DNA of 64,000 nt. It comes from Alteromonadaceae bacterium M269 (GTDB lineage: Bacteria; Pseudomonadota; Gammaproteobacteria; Enterobacterales; Alteromonadaceae). Positions 17,740 to 28,840 of the stretch are shown here, in pieces. Each line of letters begins with the position of its first letter. The stretch's first letter is position 1. The notes beneath the pieces are model-generated. The model made no database searches and was not told the DNA's origin. It saw nothing but the letters and a program-made list of their open reading frames with translations. The stretch spans positions 124,001 to 188,000 of the forward strand of contig SMNZ01000005.1 in NCBI GenBank assembly GCA_004353515.1. The letters are read 5' to 3'. Position numbers and translations under genes: made by a program.

Positions 17740-19311
17740 ATGAGTGATATTTCTTCTACTGCGTTGATCGAGCTAGCTGTTGATTTGGCGAGTAGTTTGA
17801 ATACAGAAAATCGGTTTGATCGATTGCTTGATAATGTTCGAAAGATTATTGCTTGTGATGCGGTTGTTTTGCTGTCACATCACGGTGATATGCTAAAGCC
17901 TATCGCCATGCAAGGATTGAGCAGAGACACTCTTGGTCGCCGCTTTTTTATTAAAGACCACCCTCGCTTTAAGATACTCTGTGAATCGTCTCTACCAGTG
18001 AGGTTTGCGGCAGATTCGTCCTTGCCCGACCCCTATGATGGTCTTTTGATGGATCGTGAAGATGACTTACCTATGCATTCTTGTATGGGGCTCCCTTTAT
18101 ATTTTGAAGATCGGCTGTTGGGCTTGCTAACTCTCGACAGTTTAACCCCGCATTTATTTGAGGATATTGCTGAGCGAACATTGCAATTGATCTCGTCTAT
18201 CGCTGCCGCAACTTTGAATAATGCACTACTGATTCAACAGCTGGAATCACAAGCTGCGCATTCTCAACGCGTTGTCGAGGAATTGACTGAAGAAGCGTTA
18301 AAACGCGACGGAGGTGAGCTCATTGGTGAAAGCTCAGCCATGCTTAAGTTAAAGCAAGAAATTGATATCGCTGCGCCATCTGAATTTACGGTGTTAGTTG
18401 AAGGCGAAACCGGTGTCGGTAAAGAGCTGGTTGCAAGAACTTTGCATCGCCAATCTGCTCGCAGCCAAGGTCCAATGGTGTACGTTAATTGCGCTGCCTT
18501 GCCTGAAAACCTGATAGAAAGTGAATTGTTTGGCCATGTTAAAGGTGCTTTCACTGGCGCAGATAAAAATCGTGAAGGTAAATTCTTGCTAGCACATGGC
18601 GGAACGCTATTTTTAGATGAAATTGGTGAGCTGCCTTTGGCTGCGCAAAGCAAGATGTTGCGTGTTTTGCAAAGTGGAGAGATTCAGGCAGTCGGTCAGG
18701 ATCAGGTTGAGATTGTGGATGTACGCATAGTGGCTGCAACTAACAGAGATCTCAAAAAGGAATCTGATGAAGGTCGTTTCCGTCCTGATCTCTATCATAG
18801 GTTAAGTGTCTACCCGATTAATGTCCCTGCCCTAAAAGATAGGCTCGGAGACATTCCGCTTCTCGCCGGGTATTTTGTCGAACAAGTCAGGCGTAAACTA
18901 GGTGCCGGACAGTTAAAAATATCGGGTGGAGCTCTCAATTTGTTAGAAGCCTACGGTTGGCCTGGTAACGTTAGGGAATTGGAACATATTGTTAGCAGAG
19001 CTGCTTTAAAAGCGCTGTCGCAGCAAAAAGATAAAGCCATTGTTTCAATTAGCGCGAGTGATTGTGGTGAGCTGAATCATCACTTATCAAATGACGCTTC
19101 TTTCCCAAATTCTGATGTGCAAGAAGGCCATCAGGATATGAGCTTGCGAGAAGCGACAGATGCTTTCCAAAAACAACTGATTACCCGTTTATTGACGCAA
19201 GAAGAAGGTAACTGGTCTGCTGCGGCCCGTCGTTTGGGAACTGACAGAGCTAATTTAAATCGCCTAGCGAAGCGCCTTGAAATTAAAGTTGTGAAGTCAG
19301 TTAGACATTAG
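17740..19311 (+). CDS. norR: NorR, NO-responsive sigma-54-dependent activator
   Basis: 523 residues in three domains: GAF (about 1-165, the non-heme iron NO sensor in NorR), AAA+ ATPase (about 195-430, Walker A GETGVGKE, sigma-54 contact loop GAFTGA, Walker B TLFLDEIGEL) and a Fis-type HTH at the end (NWSAAARRLGTDRANLNRLAKR). NO binding to the GAF iron relieves inhibition of the ATPase so that it opens sigma-54 promoters. It is divergent from the hmp/nnrS unit, which has the matching promoter and sites. The ribosome binding site is weak. Confidence 0.94.
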   Translation: MSDISSTALIELAVDLASSLNTENRFDRLLDNVRKIIACDAVVLLSHHGDMLKPIAMQGLSRDTLGRRFFIKDHPRFKILCESSLPVRFAADSSLPDPYDGLLMDREDDLPMHSCMGLPLYFEDRLLGLLTLDSLTPHLFEDIAERTLQLISSIAAATLNNALLIQQLESQAAHSQRVVEELTEEALKRDGGELIGESSAMLKLKQEIDIAAPSEFTVLVEGETGVGKELVARTLHRQSARSQGPMVYVNCAALPENLIESELFGHVKGAFTGADKNREGKFLLAHGGTLFLDEIGELPLAAQSKMLRVLQSGEIQAVGQDQVEIVDVRIVAATNRDLKKESDEGRFRPDLYHRLSVYPINVPALKDRLGDIPLLAGYFVEQVRRKLGAGQLKISGGALNLLEAYGWPGNVRELEHIVSRAALKALSQQKDKAIVSISASDCGELNHHLSNDASFPNSDVQEGHQDMSLREATDAFQKQLITRLLTQEEGNWSAAARRLGTDRANLNRLAKRLEIKVVKSVRH

Positions 19312-19373
19312 ATTGATCTACCACTCGGTATTCTGCATACAAAGGGTATGGAAACTCGTTGTGTTTTATACCT

Positions 19374-20912
19374 TTGCGTACATTAAGACTTATTTTAGGC
19401 GACCAGCTCAGCCAGTCCCTGCCTAGCCTGCAAGAATGCGATAAAACCAATGACTGGCTTCTTATGGCTGAAGTGCGTGAAGAAGCGACTTACGTTAAAC
19501 ATCATAAGAAGAAAATCGCTTATCTATTTTCGGCTATGCGCCATTTTGCCGTTGAACTGCGAGCCGAGGGGTACAAGCTCCACTACACCCACTATGAAGA
19601 CGAATCAAACACGGGCAGTTTGTTTGGTGAAGTTCAGCAGCTTTGTGAAAGTCAAACCTTCGAACGTATTGTTGTAACACAGAGTGGTGAATACCGGCTT
19701 CACCAAGAGATGCAAAGCTGGCATCAACGTCTTGGAATACCGGTTGTTATTCTTGATGACACGCGTTTTTTGTCATCAATTAATGATTTTAAGCGATGGG
19801 CGCAAGGACGTAAGCAATTACGTATGGAGTACTTTTACCGCGAAATGCGTAAGTCGTTGCATATTTTAATGGATAACGATCAACCTATTGGTGGCAAATG
19901 GAATTTTGATAGCGCTAACCGAAAAGCTCTACCCAAGCATATTCAGATCCCCAATCCGACTCGTTTTGGACCCGATGAGATAACGCAGAAAGTGATTGCC
20001 CTTGTTAGAGAGAGGTTTGCTGACCATTTTGGTGATCTCGATGATTTTCACTATGCAACAACTCGAGAGCAGGCGTTGAAGGTCCTTGATGAGTTTATCA
20101 CGGAACGACTTATAAACTTTGGCGACTATCAAGATGCCATGGCTCATGACAAGCCATGGTTATTTCATTCGCATATCAGCTTTTATCTGAATAGCGGTTT
20201 GTTGTTGCCAATGGAAGTCATTGCGGCAGCTGAAGTTGCATATCGCCAATATGCGCTGCCTTTGAATGCAGTTGAGGGTTTTATTCGGCAGGTGCTTGGG
20301 TGGCGCGAGTATGTGCGTGGTTTGTACTGGTTAAAAATGCCTGATTACCAATCTGAAAACTTCTTGAATGCACAGCGTCGGCTACCTGGGTTCTTTTGGA
20401 CAGGCAAAACAAAAATGAACTGCTTGTCGCAGTGTATTACTGATACCAAGAAAAACGCCTATGCGCATCATATTCAACGGTTGATGGTGCTTGGTAATTT
20501 TGCATTGTTGGCTGGCCTACACCCCGATGATGTGAATGAGTGGTATTTGATTGTTTATGCTGATGCTTATGAGTGGGTAGAGTTACCTAACGTCACTGGG
20601 ATGATTTTGTTTGCTGACGGTGGCGTGTTGGCGAGTAAACCATACGCAGCAAGTGGTGCCTACATCAATAAAATGTCTAATTATTGTCAGCACTGTCATT
20701 ACAACGTGAAGGAAAAAGAAGGTGCGCAGGCTTGCCCTTTTAACTATCTGTACTGGGATTTTCTGTCTCGTCATATCGAAATTCTGGGGAACAACCCGCG
20801 TTTGGGTATGCCTTACCGGACTTGGGCTAAAATGTCTGATGACAAACACCAAGCCGTTAAAAGAGACAGTGATATTTTCTTCAAAATGCTAGATGCGAAT
20901 GAAGAAGTCTGA
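19374..20912 (+). CDS. FeS-BCP cryptochrome/photolyase (PhrB-like)
   Basis: About 512 residues. The N-terminus [13 protein letters not shown] and the C-terminal Cys-rich segment [23 protein letters not shown] are hallmarks of the iron-sulfur bacterial cryptochrome/photolyase group, with the four cluster Cys (the first further upstream or in this segment) and WDFLSRH after it. The group includes (6-4) photolyases that use FAD and a ribolumazine antenna. No ATG is available: TTG 19374 gives the expected [11 protein letters not shown] start, and TTG 19359 adds five residues; neither has a good ribosome binding site. Downstream DUF2256 overlaps it, as in other photolyase operons. Confidence 0.9.
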   Translation: MRTLRLILGDQLSQSLPSLQECDKTNDWLLMAEVREEATYVKHHKKKIAYLFSAMRHFAVELRAEGYKLHYTHYEDESNTGSLFGEVQQLCESQTFERIVVTQSGEYRLHQEMQSWHQRLGIPVVILDDTRFLSSINDFKRWAQGRKQLRMEYFYREMRKSLHILMDNDQPIGGKWNFDSANRKALPKHIQIPNPTRFGPDEITQKVIALVRERFADHFGDLDDFHYATTREQALKVLDEFITERLINFGDYQDAMAHDKPWLFHSHISFYLNSGLLLPMEVIAAAEVAYRQYALPLNAVEGFIRQVLGWREYVRGLYWLKMPDYQSENFLNAQRRLPGFFWTGKTKMNCLSQCITDTKKNAYAHHIQRLMVLGNFALLAGLHPDDVNEWYLIVYADAYEWVELPNVTGMILFADGGVLASKPYAASGAYINKMSNYCQHCHYNVKEKEGAQACPFNYLYWDFLSRHIEILGNNPRLGMPYRTWAKMSDDKHQAVKRDSDIFFKMLDANEEV

Positions 20913-21042
20913 GTTGCCGACTAAAATGTGTCCGGTGTGCGACCGCCCTTTCGCGTGGCGTAAAAAATGGGAGCGAGATTGGGAAAACGTTAAGTACTGT
21001 TCTAAGCGTTGCGCGGGTCGATCAAAGTTATTGCGAGCTTAA
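20899..21042 (+). CDS. DUF2256 small zinc-ribbon-like protein
   Basis: A 47-residue protein (49 if ATG 20893 is used). It shows the DUF2256 pattern: [20 protein letters not shown] followed by [13 protein letters not shown], with two Cys pairs likely binding a metal. It overlaps the end of the photolyase gene by 14 bases in another frame, a linkage often seen for this family next to cryptochromes. Function is unknown. Its 3' end overlaps by about 15 bases the 3' end of the convergent LytTR gene. Confidence 0.85.
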   Translation: MKKSELPTKMCPVCDRPFAWRKKWERDWENVKYCSKRCAGRSKLLRA

Positions 21043-22515
21043 CGTTTCCTTAAGGCTAGGTAATAGGCGGCGACTGATAGGAATAATCTGGCTGTTTGAA
21101 AGCTCAAGCTCTCCGGTACCAGAAGGCAAACGGCGCATATGAGAGATATGTTTGGCGTTAACGATGTAGGAACGGTGTACCTTGATGAAATAGCTTGGAA
21201 GTTCCTTAGACAATCCGTTCAAACTTCCTGAATGCAGAATGGTTTTATTGATTAGAGCGACTTCTACATAATCCCCTGCTCCCTGACAGTATAAAACCTC
21301 CTCCGCTTTAGCTCGTATCAGTTTGCCTGAGTCCTTGAATGTTATGGTCTGTTCGTTACTTTCCTGCGTTTTGATTTCTAATGCTAGCTGTAGCTTTTCT
21401 GCCCTTTGTTTTTCAGCAGAAAGCTGATCTTGCTGTTGAACCTTGGTCTTGGCTTCGTAGGTGAACAAATAAGCCAATAGTGCTGCAATACAGTAGTAGA
21501 GATAGACATCTAAGAAGTTGTAAGGCGCAAAATAAATTAATGCACTGAAGGCGAAAATTATAAGGGCCGGTCCATAGGCAGTTTTTCGGTGCGTAAAGTT
21601 TTCATATGCAATGAGGACTGCTGTTAGTAAAGCCGGAAACATCATGCTGTAAGCAGCCAGTAAGTCTGGTTCCGTTTCTATCAGTCGCCAGGTAATCAGT
21701 AAGACTAAGCCAACGCCAATTGCGAATCGCTTTTTTATGTGGGTGAATTGGTTGAGAGTTTGTACCAATAACGAGATACCGAATGTGCAGGCCAAAAACC
21801 AAATAAGGTTGAGCCTAATATCATGCCAAGGGTAGGTGTAGGCATAGAGTCCTCGGGATACTTCAACAACTAATTGTAAAGTAGCAGTTAAGGTCAGCAG
21901 CATTAGATAAGCTAAATCTAAGGACTTTGGCTCAAGCAGCATGCGCCTAATGATATAGATCAAGCTTAACAGCATAACGCCCAACGGAATAAGCGTAGGC
22001 ATGTAGTGTTTTAGGTAATAAGTTGTATCAGCCTGATAGACATCGACGTAAATCCGATTGAAAGGATTGAGATATTCTCTCTGTGCGTTATGACTTGAAA
22101 GGTACAAAGTTAATTGATTTTCAGAGCCGTCAATTGCGGTTCTCGGTACATAGAAAACAGTGTCGAATTGGCCACTGACTTCATTATTTGCATCAAGGCT
22201 AGGCGTGCCGTTTTCTCCGATCTTTATATTATTTAAATAAACCTGATTGCTCATATGGCCCGAGATAAAAAGCCCAATGGGGTTCTGGCTAACTAATAAT
22301 TCCTCTGGAATGACTAAAGGCATTGTTATCCAAGCACTTCTGCCTGTCATGACGTAGTCTTGTATTGTGGTGGCTATGCAATTGCTGGCTTCAAAATCAA
22401 CATTTTCTAACACGGATTGTGTCGCAGGACATGCGGTAATGGTTTGAGCTTTCACCGGTGCTGAGCCAAGTAATAGCCATAGAAAAACTAAATACAGATA
22501 GAAGGTTAAACGCAT
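21028..22515 (-). CDS. 7TM membrane protein with C-terminal LytTR DNA-binding domain
   Basis: 495 residues. A signal peptide ([18 protein letters not shown]) leads an extracytoplasmic domain to about residue 165 resembling 7TMR-DISM sensors, then seven hydrophobic segments (from [20 protein letters not shown] to [20 protein letters not shown]), a coiled coil (about 355-390) and a LytTR domain ([19 protein letters not shown] to [15 protein letters not shown]). It is a one-component membrane-bound regulator with no receiver domain. The target genes are not known; the divergent serine hydrolase genes are the nearest candidates. It lies inside the photolyase region. Confidence 0.87.
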   Translation of the reverse strand: MRLTFYLYLVFLWLLLGSAPVKAQTITACPATQSVLENVDFEASNCIATTIQDYVMTGRSAWITMPLVIPEELLVSQNPIGLFISGHMSNQVYLNNIKIGENGTPSLDANNEVSGQFDTVFYVPRTAIDGSENQLTLYLSSHNAQREYLNPFNRIYVDVYQADTTYYLKHYMPTLIPLGVMLLSLIYIIRRMLLEPKSLDLAYLMLLTLTATLQLVVEVSRGLYAYTYPWHDIRLNLIWFLACTFGISLLVQTLNQFTHIKKRFAIGVGLVLLITWRLIETEPDLLAAYSMMFPALLTAVLIAYENFTHRKTAYGPALIIFAFSALIYFAPYNFLDVYLYYCIAALLAYLFTYEAKTKVQQQDQLSAEKQRAEKLQLALEIKTQESNEQTITFKDSGKLIRAKAEEVLYCQGAGDYVEVALINKTILHSGSLNGLSKELPSYFIKVHRSYIVNAKHISHMRRLPSGTGELELSNSQIIPISRRLLPSLKETLSSQ

Positions 22516-22762
22516 AGTGTTCTTTTACGATTCAAAGTGGCTACCGCTGACAGAAAATAGCCTGCCGATAGTCGATAGCCCTTGGTAATAAAGGTGTGAA
22601 TAGATAATGCTTCATGTATCGACTGATAAAATGAATGAGAAGTATGAATACAAATTCCTTAAAAATCTCAGCAATAGAGCCAGTGGTCATCATAGGTTTT
22701 AAGGCTTTCGCAAGCAATCTACAGTTGGTTTCGTTTTATTTCACTATGCAGGATGTTAATCA

Positions 22763-24538
22763 ATGAGCTATCGCATCAAAGGAATACTGTTTTTCTTCAC
22801 CCTGTGTTTTTCGGTTTCGTCAGCAATGGCTAAACCTATTCTCTGGCATGGCGTCCCGGTAAAACCTGATGAGCAGTTGTTGTCAGGACAACTCAATATC
22901 AAAATAGAAAAAGGTAACGTAAAAGGTGAAATTAATGACTTATCTGCTACGAGTCGCCTTGATGACAATAAGCATTTTACGCTGACATTCAAACCTAAGA
23001 GTGCAAAAAAGTTAAGTGCTAGTGACGGCGCATTCAGAGGATATATCACCAACGAAAATGAGCTGCGGGGGCATTGGATACGCTATGGCATGCGAAAAAG
23101 AGCATCTTATCCCTATGCAACACCCGTACGTTTCTCGAAAAACGGTAACCAATATAGCGGAGCTGTAGAGCCTCTTAAAGATGAGTTATCACTGTTCTTT
23201 ATCACGGAGCCGAAATCCGAAGATCGTTATAAGATCAAAATCTTCGTCCCCGAAAACAATGTCGGTCGCTTTTATCGTAAAACAGAATTGGTGTTAGCAG
23301 ATGAAAAAGCTATATGGTGGTCTGTGCTTAATGATGAGGACGAAGAATTTTCCAGAGGGCCATATGATGAGGAGTTAGGGTTCTTTCATCTGCAATTGCC
23401 TGACTGGGGTGGGGATGTGCGTTTTGATAAACGTATAGATGATAGCCAGGAACTTCTTGCTGCTAAGCGTCATCAACCTTATCAAATACCCGCAAAAAAA
23501 GATGATGGTTGGCCTGTAGGTCATGCGGATAAATTTAATATCGACAGTGCGGTGCTTGAAGGTTTCGCTGACAAACTGCGATCTGAGCCGGCCGAATCAG
23601 CGCTTGAAGCACAGACAGAAGCCTTTTTGGTAGCACGCAATGGCGTACTGATCTTCGAACAATATTTTAGGGGCTATGACCCAGATGTTCCTCATGACTT
23701 GCGCTCTGCATCAAAGAGTCTCACCGGAATTTTACCGGGCTTAGTCGAGCAAGCGGGACTCGTTGATAAGAACGACAAGCTTTTAGAAACAGGCATTTAC
23801 GAGACTTTGAAATTCAAAACGGATGACGCCAAAAAACAGCAAATCACACTAGAGCATGCATTAAGTATGAGCACGGGATTAGATTGTGATGACAATCAGC
23901 AAGACTCCCCCGGCAATGAAGACACCATGCAGTATCAACAAGAAGAGCTCGATTGGTTTCGTTATATTTTAAGGCTGGATGCTGTTCATCAACCCGGCAC
24001 TCATCTCGCTTATTGCTCGGGAGGTATCAATCTAGCTGGGCCTGTTTTAACAGCAAAAACTGAGCTAGGGGTTCCTGTTTTGATTGAAGAGCTGTTTGCT
24101 CAACCGCTTGGCATTAAAAAATATCACATCAACTTACTACCTGATGGACAGCAAGCTTATTCTGGTGGAGGCCTGCAATTGCTTGCACGGGATTTCTTGA
24201 AAATGGGGCAGTTGATGTTGAACAAGGGGCGTTGGGGAGATAAGCAGTTACTGGCCCCTGCTTATGTTGAAAATGTTCTGACACCTAGAGGGGAAATGTT
24301 CGGCGATCAATATGGCCTAGGCTGGTGGCTGCGTACCTATCAGGTTGATGGGCATGATTACCACGTATTTTACGCAGGTGGAAATGGTGGACAGCAGATT
24401 ATGGCAGTACCTGAGCTTGATTTGGTGGCAGTATCTTTAGGCTCTGCTTATGGGACGCGTGGTACCTTTAAAATGAGGGATGATTGGTTTCCCAATATCA
24501 TCTTGAGTAAAGCAATAAAAACGTACAAGGGGCCTTAG
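22763..24538 (+). CDS. Secreted serine hydrolase of the class C beta-lactamase family
   Basis: 591 residues with a signal peptide ending SVSSAMA. After about 250 residues of beta-rich sequence of unknown role comes a class C beta-lactamase-like domain with nucleophile motif Ser-x-x-Lys in LRSASKSLTG, a Tyr-containing second motif HLAYCSGGIN (YCS rather than the usual YxN) and a C-terminal FYAGGNGGQQ in place of KTG. Members hydrolyse esters or peptides; the substrate is not evident. AGGA precedes the ATG by nine bases. The next gene begins one base after this stop, encoding a second hydrolase of the same family. Confidence 0.85.
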   Translation: MSYRIKGILFFFTLCFSVSSAMAKPILWHGVPVKPDEQLLSGQLNIKIEKGNVKGEINDLSATSRLDDNKHFTLTFKPKSAKKLSASDGAFRGYITNENELRGHWIRYGMRKRASYPYATPVRFSKNGNQYSGAVEPLKDELSLFFITEPKSEDRYKIKIFVPENNVGRFYRKTELVLADEKAIWWSVLNDEDEEFSRGPYDEELGFFHLQLPDWGGDVRFDKRIDDSQELLAAKRHQPYQIPAKKDDGWPVGHADKFNIDSAVLEGFADKLRSEPAESALEAQTEAFLVARNGVLIFEQYFRGYDPDVPHDLRSASKSLTGILPGLVEQAGLVDKNDKLLETGIYETLKFKTDDAKKQQITLEHALSMSTGLDCDDNQQDSPGNEDTMQYQQEELDWFRYILRLDAVHQPGTHLAYCSGGINLAGPVLTAKTELGVPVLIEELFAQPLGIKKYHINLLPDGQQAYSGGGLQLLARDFLKMGQLMLNKGRWGDKQLLAPAYVENVLTPRGEMFGDQYGLGWWLRTYQVDGHDYHVFYAGGNGGQQIMAVPELDLVAVSLGSAYGTRGTFKMRDDWFPNIILSKAIKTYKGP

Positions 24539-24539
24539 G

Positions 24540-25592
24540 ATGAGCAGAGTGAGTAGGCGTTATATCTTTGCTTTAGTCACTATGTTTGCTGTGACATCCT
24601 GCACCGCAGTGGAGCCCTGCGAAGAAGAAACACTGGAATGTGTCTTAGCTGGTTATGATCAGGATAAATATGGTGATCTCCGTTCGGTTGTTGTCATTAA
24701 AAACGGAGAAACCATCGCTGAGCGCTACTACAATGGCAATGATTCTGAAAGCTTAGTCGATGTGAGATCAGCAGGCAAAAGTGTGACGTCATTGCTATTT
24801 GGCATCGCGCTAGATAAAAAGCTGATAAAGAGCCTAGATCAGACCGTCTCAGACTATGTACCGCAAGCAAGGCAGAGCGAGTTGGGAAAGGTTCCATTCG
24901 ATCACCTGTTGACCATGCGTACTGGTTTGGATGCTGATTCGAATAATCCTGATTCTGTTGGAATGGAAGACAATATGGATGCTTCAGATGATCCATTTTC
25001 TTTTGTCTTTAATGTACCTCGAGTCGAAGCTTCGGGTGAACGATACGTCTACAATTCTTTGGCTGCTTACACTGCGGGGCTTGTTGTTGGAAAGGCAACA
25101 CAGGATGGGTTAGAGGCTTTTGCACGTAAAAGCTTATTTGAACCACTCGATTTTGAGCGCTGGAATTGGCAGGAGGACCACTCAGGATATACCAAAGGGC
25201 AAGGTAATCTCTTTTTAACTGCACCAGATTTTGCTCGAATAGGGTTGATGGTGCTCAATGGTGGTCGATACAACGGTAAACAAATCGTTAGCCAAAGTTG
25301 GATTGAGGAAAGCTTGAAACCGCACGTTGATGTGTCAAAGATTGAGTTCAACGCATCGGGTTATGGGTATTACTGGTTCAAGCAAATCCACCGAATAAAT
25401 GGCGAATCAATCGCAGTGAATTTTGCGTCGGGCAATGGCGGTAATAAGATCTACATTATTCCTGCATATGACATGGTGGTTTCTGTGATGTCTACCGCGT
25501 ACGGCCAAGGCCGGGGGCAAAGGCGATCTGAAGATATTTTAAAAGCTGTTCTGGCAATCGAGAGTTCGAAACAAAATAGCCTCACGCAATAA
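24540..25592 (+). CDS. Serine hydrolase (class C beta-lactamase family), predicted lipoprotein
   Basis: 350 residues. The N-terminus FALVTMFAVTSCTAVEP carries a lipobox-like VTSC, so Cys21 is probably lipidated. The catalytic motif Ser-x-x-Lys is in VRSAGKSVTSL, the Tyr-x-Asn in RYVYNSLAAY and the third motif is NFASGNGGNKI. It lacks the long N-terminal beta domain of the upstream paralogue. The two genes are one base apart and probably act together in the periplasm or at the outer membrane. It ends one base before the convergent photolyase gene. Confidence 0.85.
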   Translation: MSRVSRRYIFALVTMFAVTSCTAVEPCEEETLECVLAGYDQDKYGDLRSVVVIKNGETIAERYYNGNDSESLVDVRSAGKSVTSLLFGIALDKKLIKSLDQTVSDYVPQARQSELGKVPFDHLLTMRTGLDADSNNPDSVGMEDNMDASDDPFSFVFNVPRVEASGERYVYNSLAAYTAGLVVGKATQDGLEAFARKSLFEPLDFERWNWQEDHSGYTKGQGNLFLTAPDFARIGLMVLNGGRYNGKQIVSQSWIEESLKPHVDVSKIEFNASGYGYYWFKQIHRINGESIAVNFASGNGGNKIYIIPAYDMVVSVMSTAYGQGRGQRRSEDILKAVLAIESSKQNSLTQ

Positions 25593-25593
25593 G

Positions 25594-27084
25594 TTAGCGC
25601 CGTCTCGGTCTATCTAAAACCGTATGGCGCGCTAAGACACGTTTACCTTCTGCTTTAACGTCGTCTCTTTTCTTGAATGACCAGAGCTTATCACGCGCCT
25701 GTTTGGCGCTTTGCTCAATATCAATAATCGGATGAGGGTAGGTATCGCCTAGAGTAACTTCATAGAGCTGTTGTTCCATAGGTGTCATTAGCCAAGGCGT
25801 GTGTATGAGTTCGTTAGGCACTGCGGCAAGTTCTGGAATAAAACGTCGAATAAACTCACCTTCTGGATCTTTTTCTTGAGATTGCTTAACTGGGTTGTAC
25901 AAACGAATGACATTAATACCGGTTACGCCAGCTTGCATTTGAAACTGCGGGTAGTGGATCCCAGGCTCAAAATCTAAAAATAGCCGGGCTAGGTGCGTTA
26001 CGCCGTCACGCCAATCAAGGTCCATATGGTGGCATAGAAAGCTAACGAGCATGGAGCGCATCCTAAAATTAATGTAGCCCGTTTGATGTAATGCGCGCAT
26101 ACAGGCATCGATAATTGGATAGCCTGTTTGACCATTTTTCCATGCTTCTAGGCGTTGTTTACGCACTTCCCCTTGGATGTAGGTATAGTGATTGTAGGCC
26201 TGATTCATCGGACGAAATTGCATCTCAATTTCACTTTCGAATTTTTGGATAAAATGGCAATGCCAGTGTAAGCGAGATGTGAAGGCTACCAGCGTCCTGC
26301 GCCACCCTTTGGTATGCCATCGCGCTAAAACAAACTGATAAATCTGTCGCAGGCTGATATTTCCCCAAGCTAAGTAAGGCGAAAGCCTTGAGCAGGCGAC
26401 ACGGCTTGCTGAAGGACTTGATAGTGAGTAAGCATAGTCTTTTCCTCGTTCCTCAAAGAAATGGTAGAGGGTATACCAAGCACGCTTTTCTCCCCCCTGT
26501 TGGAAGGCCTTATCAACTTCTTTCCATTGTGGCGGGATTAGATCCGATTGGTCAAGCTTGTGAGTCATGTCTGAAGGAAGCCAATTCACGTAAGATAAGT
26601 CGATATCAGCGCGAGGAGCTTTCATGCGTTTTTTCCAATCTTTCTCCCATGAATTGCGTTGTGTAAGCCCTCGAATAACTGCGCCATAAGGAGATTCATG
26701 CCAAGCTATATCATGCTGTTTGAAGAATGTTTTAAGTGCCTTATCACGCTTAAATGTGCAAGCCAGACCGATTTCCTGATAGCTGTATACGTCGCAAAGA
26801 TTAAATTGCTGCGTGAGACATTCAAAAGCAGGAATAGCCTCTTCAAACAAGATAACTAATTGTGTGTTGTATGGCGCAAGTTGTTGGTTTAAATCCTCTA
26901 TCGACTGCCATATAAAACGCCAATGCCTGAGGTCGTAGTGAGGATCGTCAACGAGCATAGGCTCAACAAGGTATAGCAGTAATACTGGCTTTTGGCTTTG
27001 AACCGCGCACAGGAGTGGCTCGTGATCTCGTAAGCGGAGATCGCGTTTTAGCCAAACTAAACTAACATCAGATTTATTGCTCAA
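25594..27084 (-). CDS. Photolyase/cryptochrome family flavoprotein
   Basis: 496 residues. The N-terminal antenna domain starts [19 protein letters not shown]; the FAD domain has [48 protein letters not shown] and [29 protein letters not shown]. This is a photolyase/cryptochrome of a class distinct from CRY-DASH and from the FeS type, so it is probably a DNA-repair or photosensory flavoprotein. The start is TTG at 27084, inside the last codons of the upstream cry gene (11-base overlap), which implies coupled translation. Lesion specificity cannot be read. Confidence 0.9.
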   Translation of the reverse strand: MSNKSDVSLVWLKRDLRLRDHEPLLCAVQSQKPVLLLYLVEPMLVDDPHYDLRHWRFIWQSIEDLNQQLAPYNTQLVILFEEAIPAFECLTQQFNLCDVYSYQEIGLACTFKRDKALKTFFKQHDIAWHESPYGAVIRGLTQRNSWEKDWKKRMKAPRADIDLSYVNWLPSDMTHKLDQSDLIPPQWKEVDKAFQQGGEKRAWYTLYHFFEERGKDYAYSLSSPSASRVACSRLSPYLAWGNISLRQIYQFVLARWHTKGWRRTLVAFTSRLHWHCHFIQKFESEIEMQFRPMNQAYNHYTYIQGEVRKQRLEAWKNGQTGYPIIDACMRALHQTGYINFRMRSMLVSFLCHHMDLDWRDGVTHLARLFLDFEPGIHYPQFQMQAGVTGINVIRLYNPVKQSQEKDPEGEFIRRFIPELAAVPNELIHTPWLMTPMEQQLYEVTLGDTYPHPIIDIEQSAKQARDKLWSFKKRDDVKAEGKRVLARHTVLDRPRRR

Positions 27085-28408
27085 TGGGCCAGTCCGCCGC
27101 GTCGAATGAGTCTAGCTGTTGGTTAGGTTGCTGGGGTGCCCAGCGCTTAGTAAAAGCACTGTCGGGGTCATATTGCTGCGCCTGTTTTTCTAAGTCGAAA
27201 CGCCTATGACCTCGAGGATCTGCGCCGACACCTGCAAGATACTGCCAATTCCCCCAATTAGAGGCGACATCAAAATCAATCAGCTGCTGCTCGAAGTAGG
27301 CTGCGCCAAAACGCCAATCAATACCAAGCTCGTGTACCAAACAGCTTGCGACTAGTTGTCGCCCTCTGTTTGACATATAGCCTGTTTCATTAAGTTGCTT
27401 CATGCAGGCATTGACTATGGGATAAGGTGTTTCTCCTTCACACCAGCGTTTAAAGCGTTGCGGTAAAAAAGTGGTGAGTGGTCTCTTATTTCTAACACCT
27501 TCGAAGTAAAACAAACGAGAACCATGGTTTTGCAAATACCACTGGAAATATTCGCGCCAGAGTAATTCAAAATATAGCCAGTAGGTGGACTCATTCTCGC
27601 CATGTTCTGCTTCAAACTGTTTGAGGCGATGCATAACTTGTCTCACGGATAGGCATCCATTTGCCAACCATGGGGAAAGTTTGCTGGAGTTGTCCCAGCC
27701 TTCGAGGTCATTTCGAGTCTGTTTGTATTGTTTGACTTGATGACTATCGAATAAATAGTAGTTGAGTTGTTTTTGAGCGACGTGTTCACCTCCAACAAAG
27801 GATGAGCTGGTGTTCGTTGGTTGACGGATGAGTTCGTTACGCCACGAAGATTCTAGTTGAAGCGGTGGTTTAATACTTAAAGGAGCCTCGAGCGGCATTT
27901 TATAGCTAAGTGATTCAACCTTTTTGCGAAAAGGTGTGAAGTGCTGAGGTAACTCACTAAGTTCAAAATGAAGTTGTTCAAGCTCGAACAAACAATGCTC
28001 ATTTGATGTCAGCAGTTGGCAGTCTTGGGTCAGCGATAAAAGTTTCTGCCATTGTTGCCTCTCATAAACACCGGGATGCTGTTGAGCCGCAAAATAGCTG
28101 GGGCAGACTTCTTCGAATAAGGCTCTGAGCGTGGGTATAGGCTCACCGCTGAGTATCAGTAATTTTTGTCCTCGAGACGCTAGCTCCTGTTCTAGCGCCA
28201 ACAAACTTTGTTGTAAAAAATTCCATCGATGTTGCCCCATATGTGATGACTGATAGTGAGAAGCTTTAAACCAACGAGGATCGATAATAAAAACGCAGAG
28301 TAGTTCGTCGACAACATTATTTATATCGCTGAAGGCTTGATTGTCACTTATCCGTAAGTCATGTCTAAACCAATAAATACCGCGTATTTTAGAGGAGGTC
28401 GTTATCAT
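27074..28408 (-). CDS. DASH-type cryptochrome
   Basis: 444 residues. [17 protein letters not shown] begins the antenna-binding domain, and the FAD domain has [66 protein letters not shown] and the DASH end [29 protein letters not shown] proteins repair CPDs mainly in single-stranded DNA and may signal light. It is first in a two-gene unit with the photolyase family gene and diverges from the DUF2805 gene at 28548, another usual photolyase companion. Confidence 0.92.
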   Translation of the reverse strand: MITTSSKIRGIYWFRHDLRISDNQAFSDINNVVDELLCVFIIDPRWFKASHYQSSHMGQHRWNFLQQSLLALEQELASRGQKLLILSGEPIPTLRALFEEVCPSYFAAQQHPGVYERQQWQKLLSLTQDCQLLTSNEHCLFELEQLHFELSELPQHFTPFRKKVESLSYKMPLEAPLSIKPPLQLESSWRNELIRQPTNTSSSFVGGEHVAQKQLNYYLFDSHQVKQYKQTRNDLEGWDNSSKLSPWLANGCLSVRQVMHRLKQFEAEHGENESTYWLYFELLWREYFQWYLQNHGSRLFYFEGVRNKRPLTTFLPQRFKRWCEGETPYPIVNACMKQLNETGYMSNRGRQLVASCLVHELGIDWRFGAAYFEQQLIDFDVASNWGNWQYLAGVGADPRGHRRFDLEKQAQQYDPDSAFTKRWAPQQPNQQLDSFDAADWPIEQ

Positions 28409-28547
28409 AGTTTTGTTTGATATTTTGCTTGAGTATTTTTACGCATAGTTACTGTGTTCCGATCAGTTAAGAGCGACGTCTTGAGACCCGCGGCTATTTT
28501 TGAACAGAGGCCGATCCGTTTTTAGGTGACTTGCGTAAAAGCTTGCG

Positions 28548-28823
28548 ATGAAAAAATTTAATCGAACATTCTCTCTTGAAGAGCGGTCGCGAATTGTTGA
28601 GATGGCGTGGGAGGATAGAACGCCATTTGAAGCGATTGAACGACTATTTGGCCTTAAAGAAGCTCAAGTTATTGAACTGATGCGTCGTGAAATGAAAATG
28701 GGAGCATTTAAGGTTTGGCGAAAGCGTATGAACGGTCGCACAACCAAACATCTTAAGTTGAGGTCGCCTAGTATTGCGCGGAGTCATTGCAAAACTCAGT
28801 ACAAACATAGGCGTGGTAAGTGA
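28548..28823 (+). CDS. DUF2805/TIGR03643 family protein
   Basis: 91 residues. The pattern FSLEERSRIVEMAWEDRTPFEAIERLFGLKEAQVIELMRREMK is that of the DUF2805 family, an HTH-like small protein commonly encoded near cryptochrome/photolyase genes; the tail is very basic (KLRSPSIARSHCKTQYKHRRGK), suggesting nucleic-acid binding. It is divergent from the cry genes across a 139-base gap. The function of the family is not established. Confidence 0.85.
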   Translation: MKKFNRTFSLEERSRIVEMAWEDRTPFEAIERLFGLKEAQVIELMRREMKMGAFKVWRKRMNGRTTKHLKLRSPSIARSHCKTQYKHRRGK

Positions 28824-28840
28824 GTTAGCGTCTTAACTAG

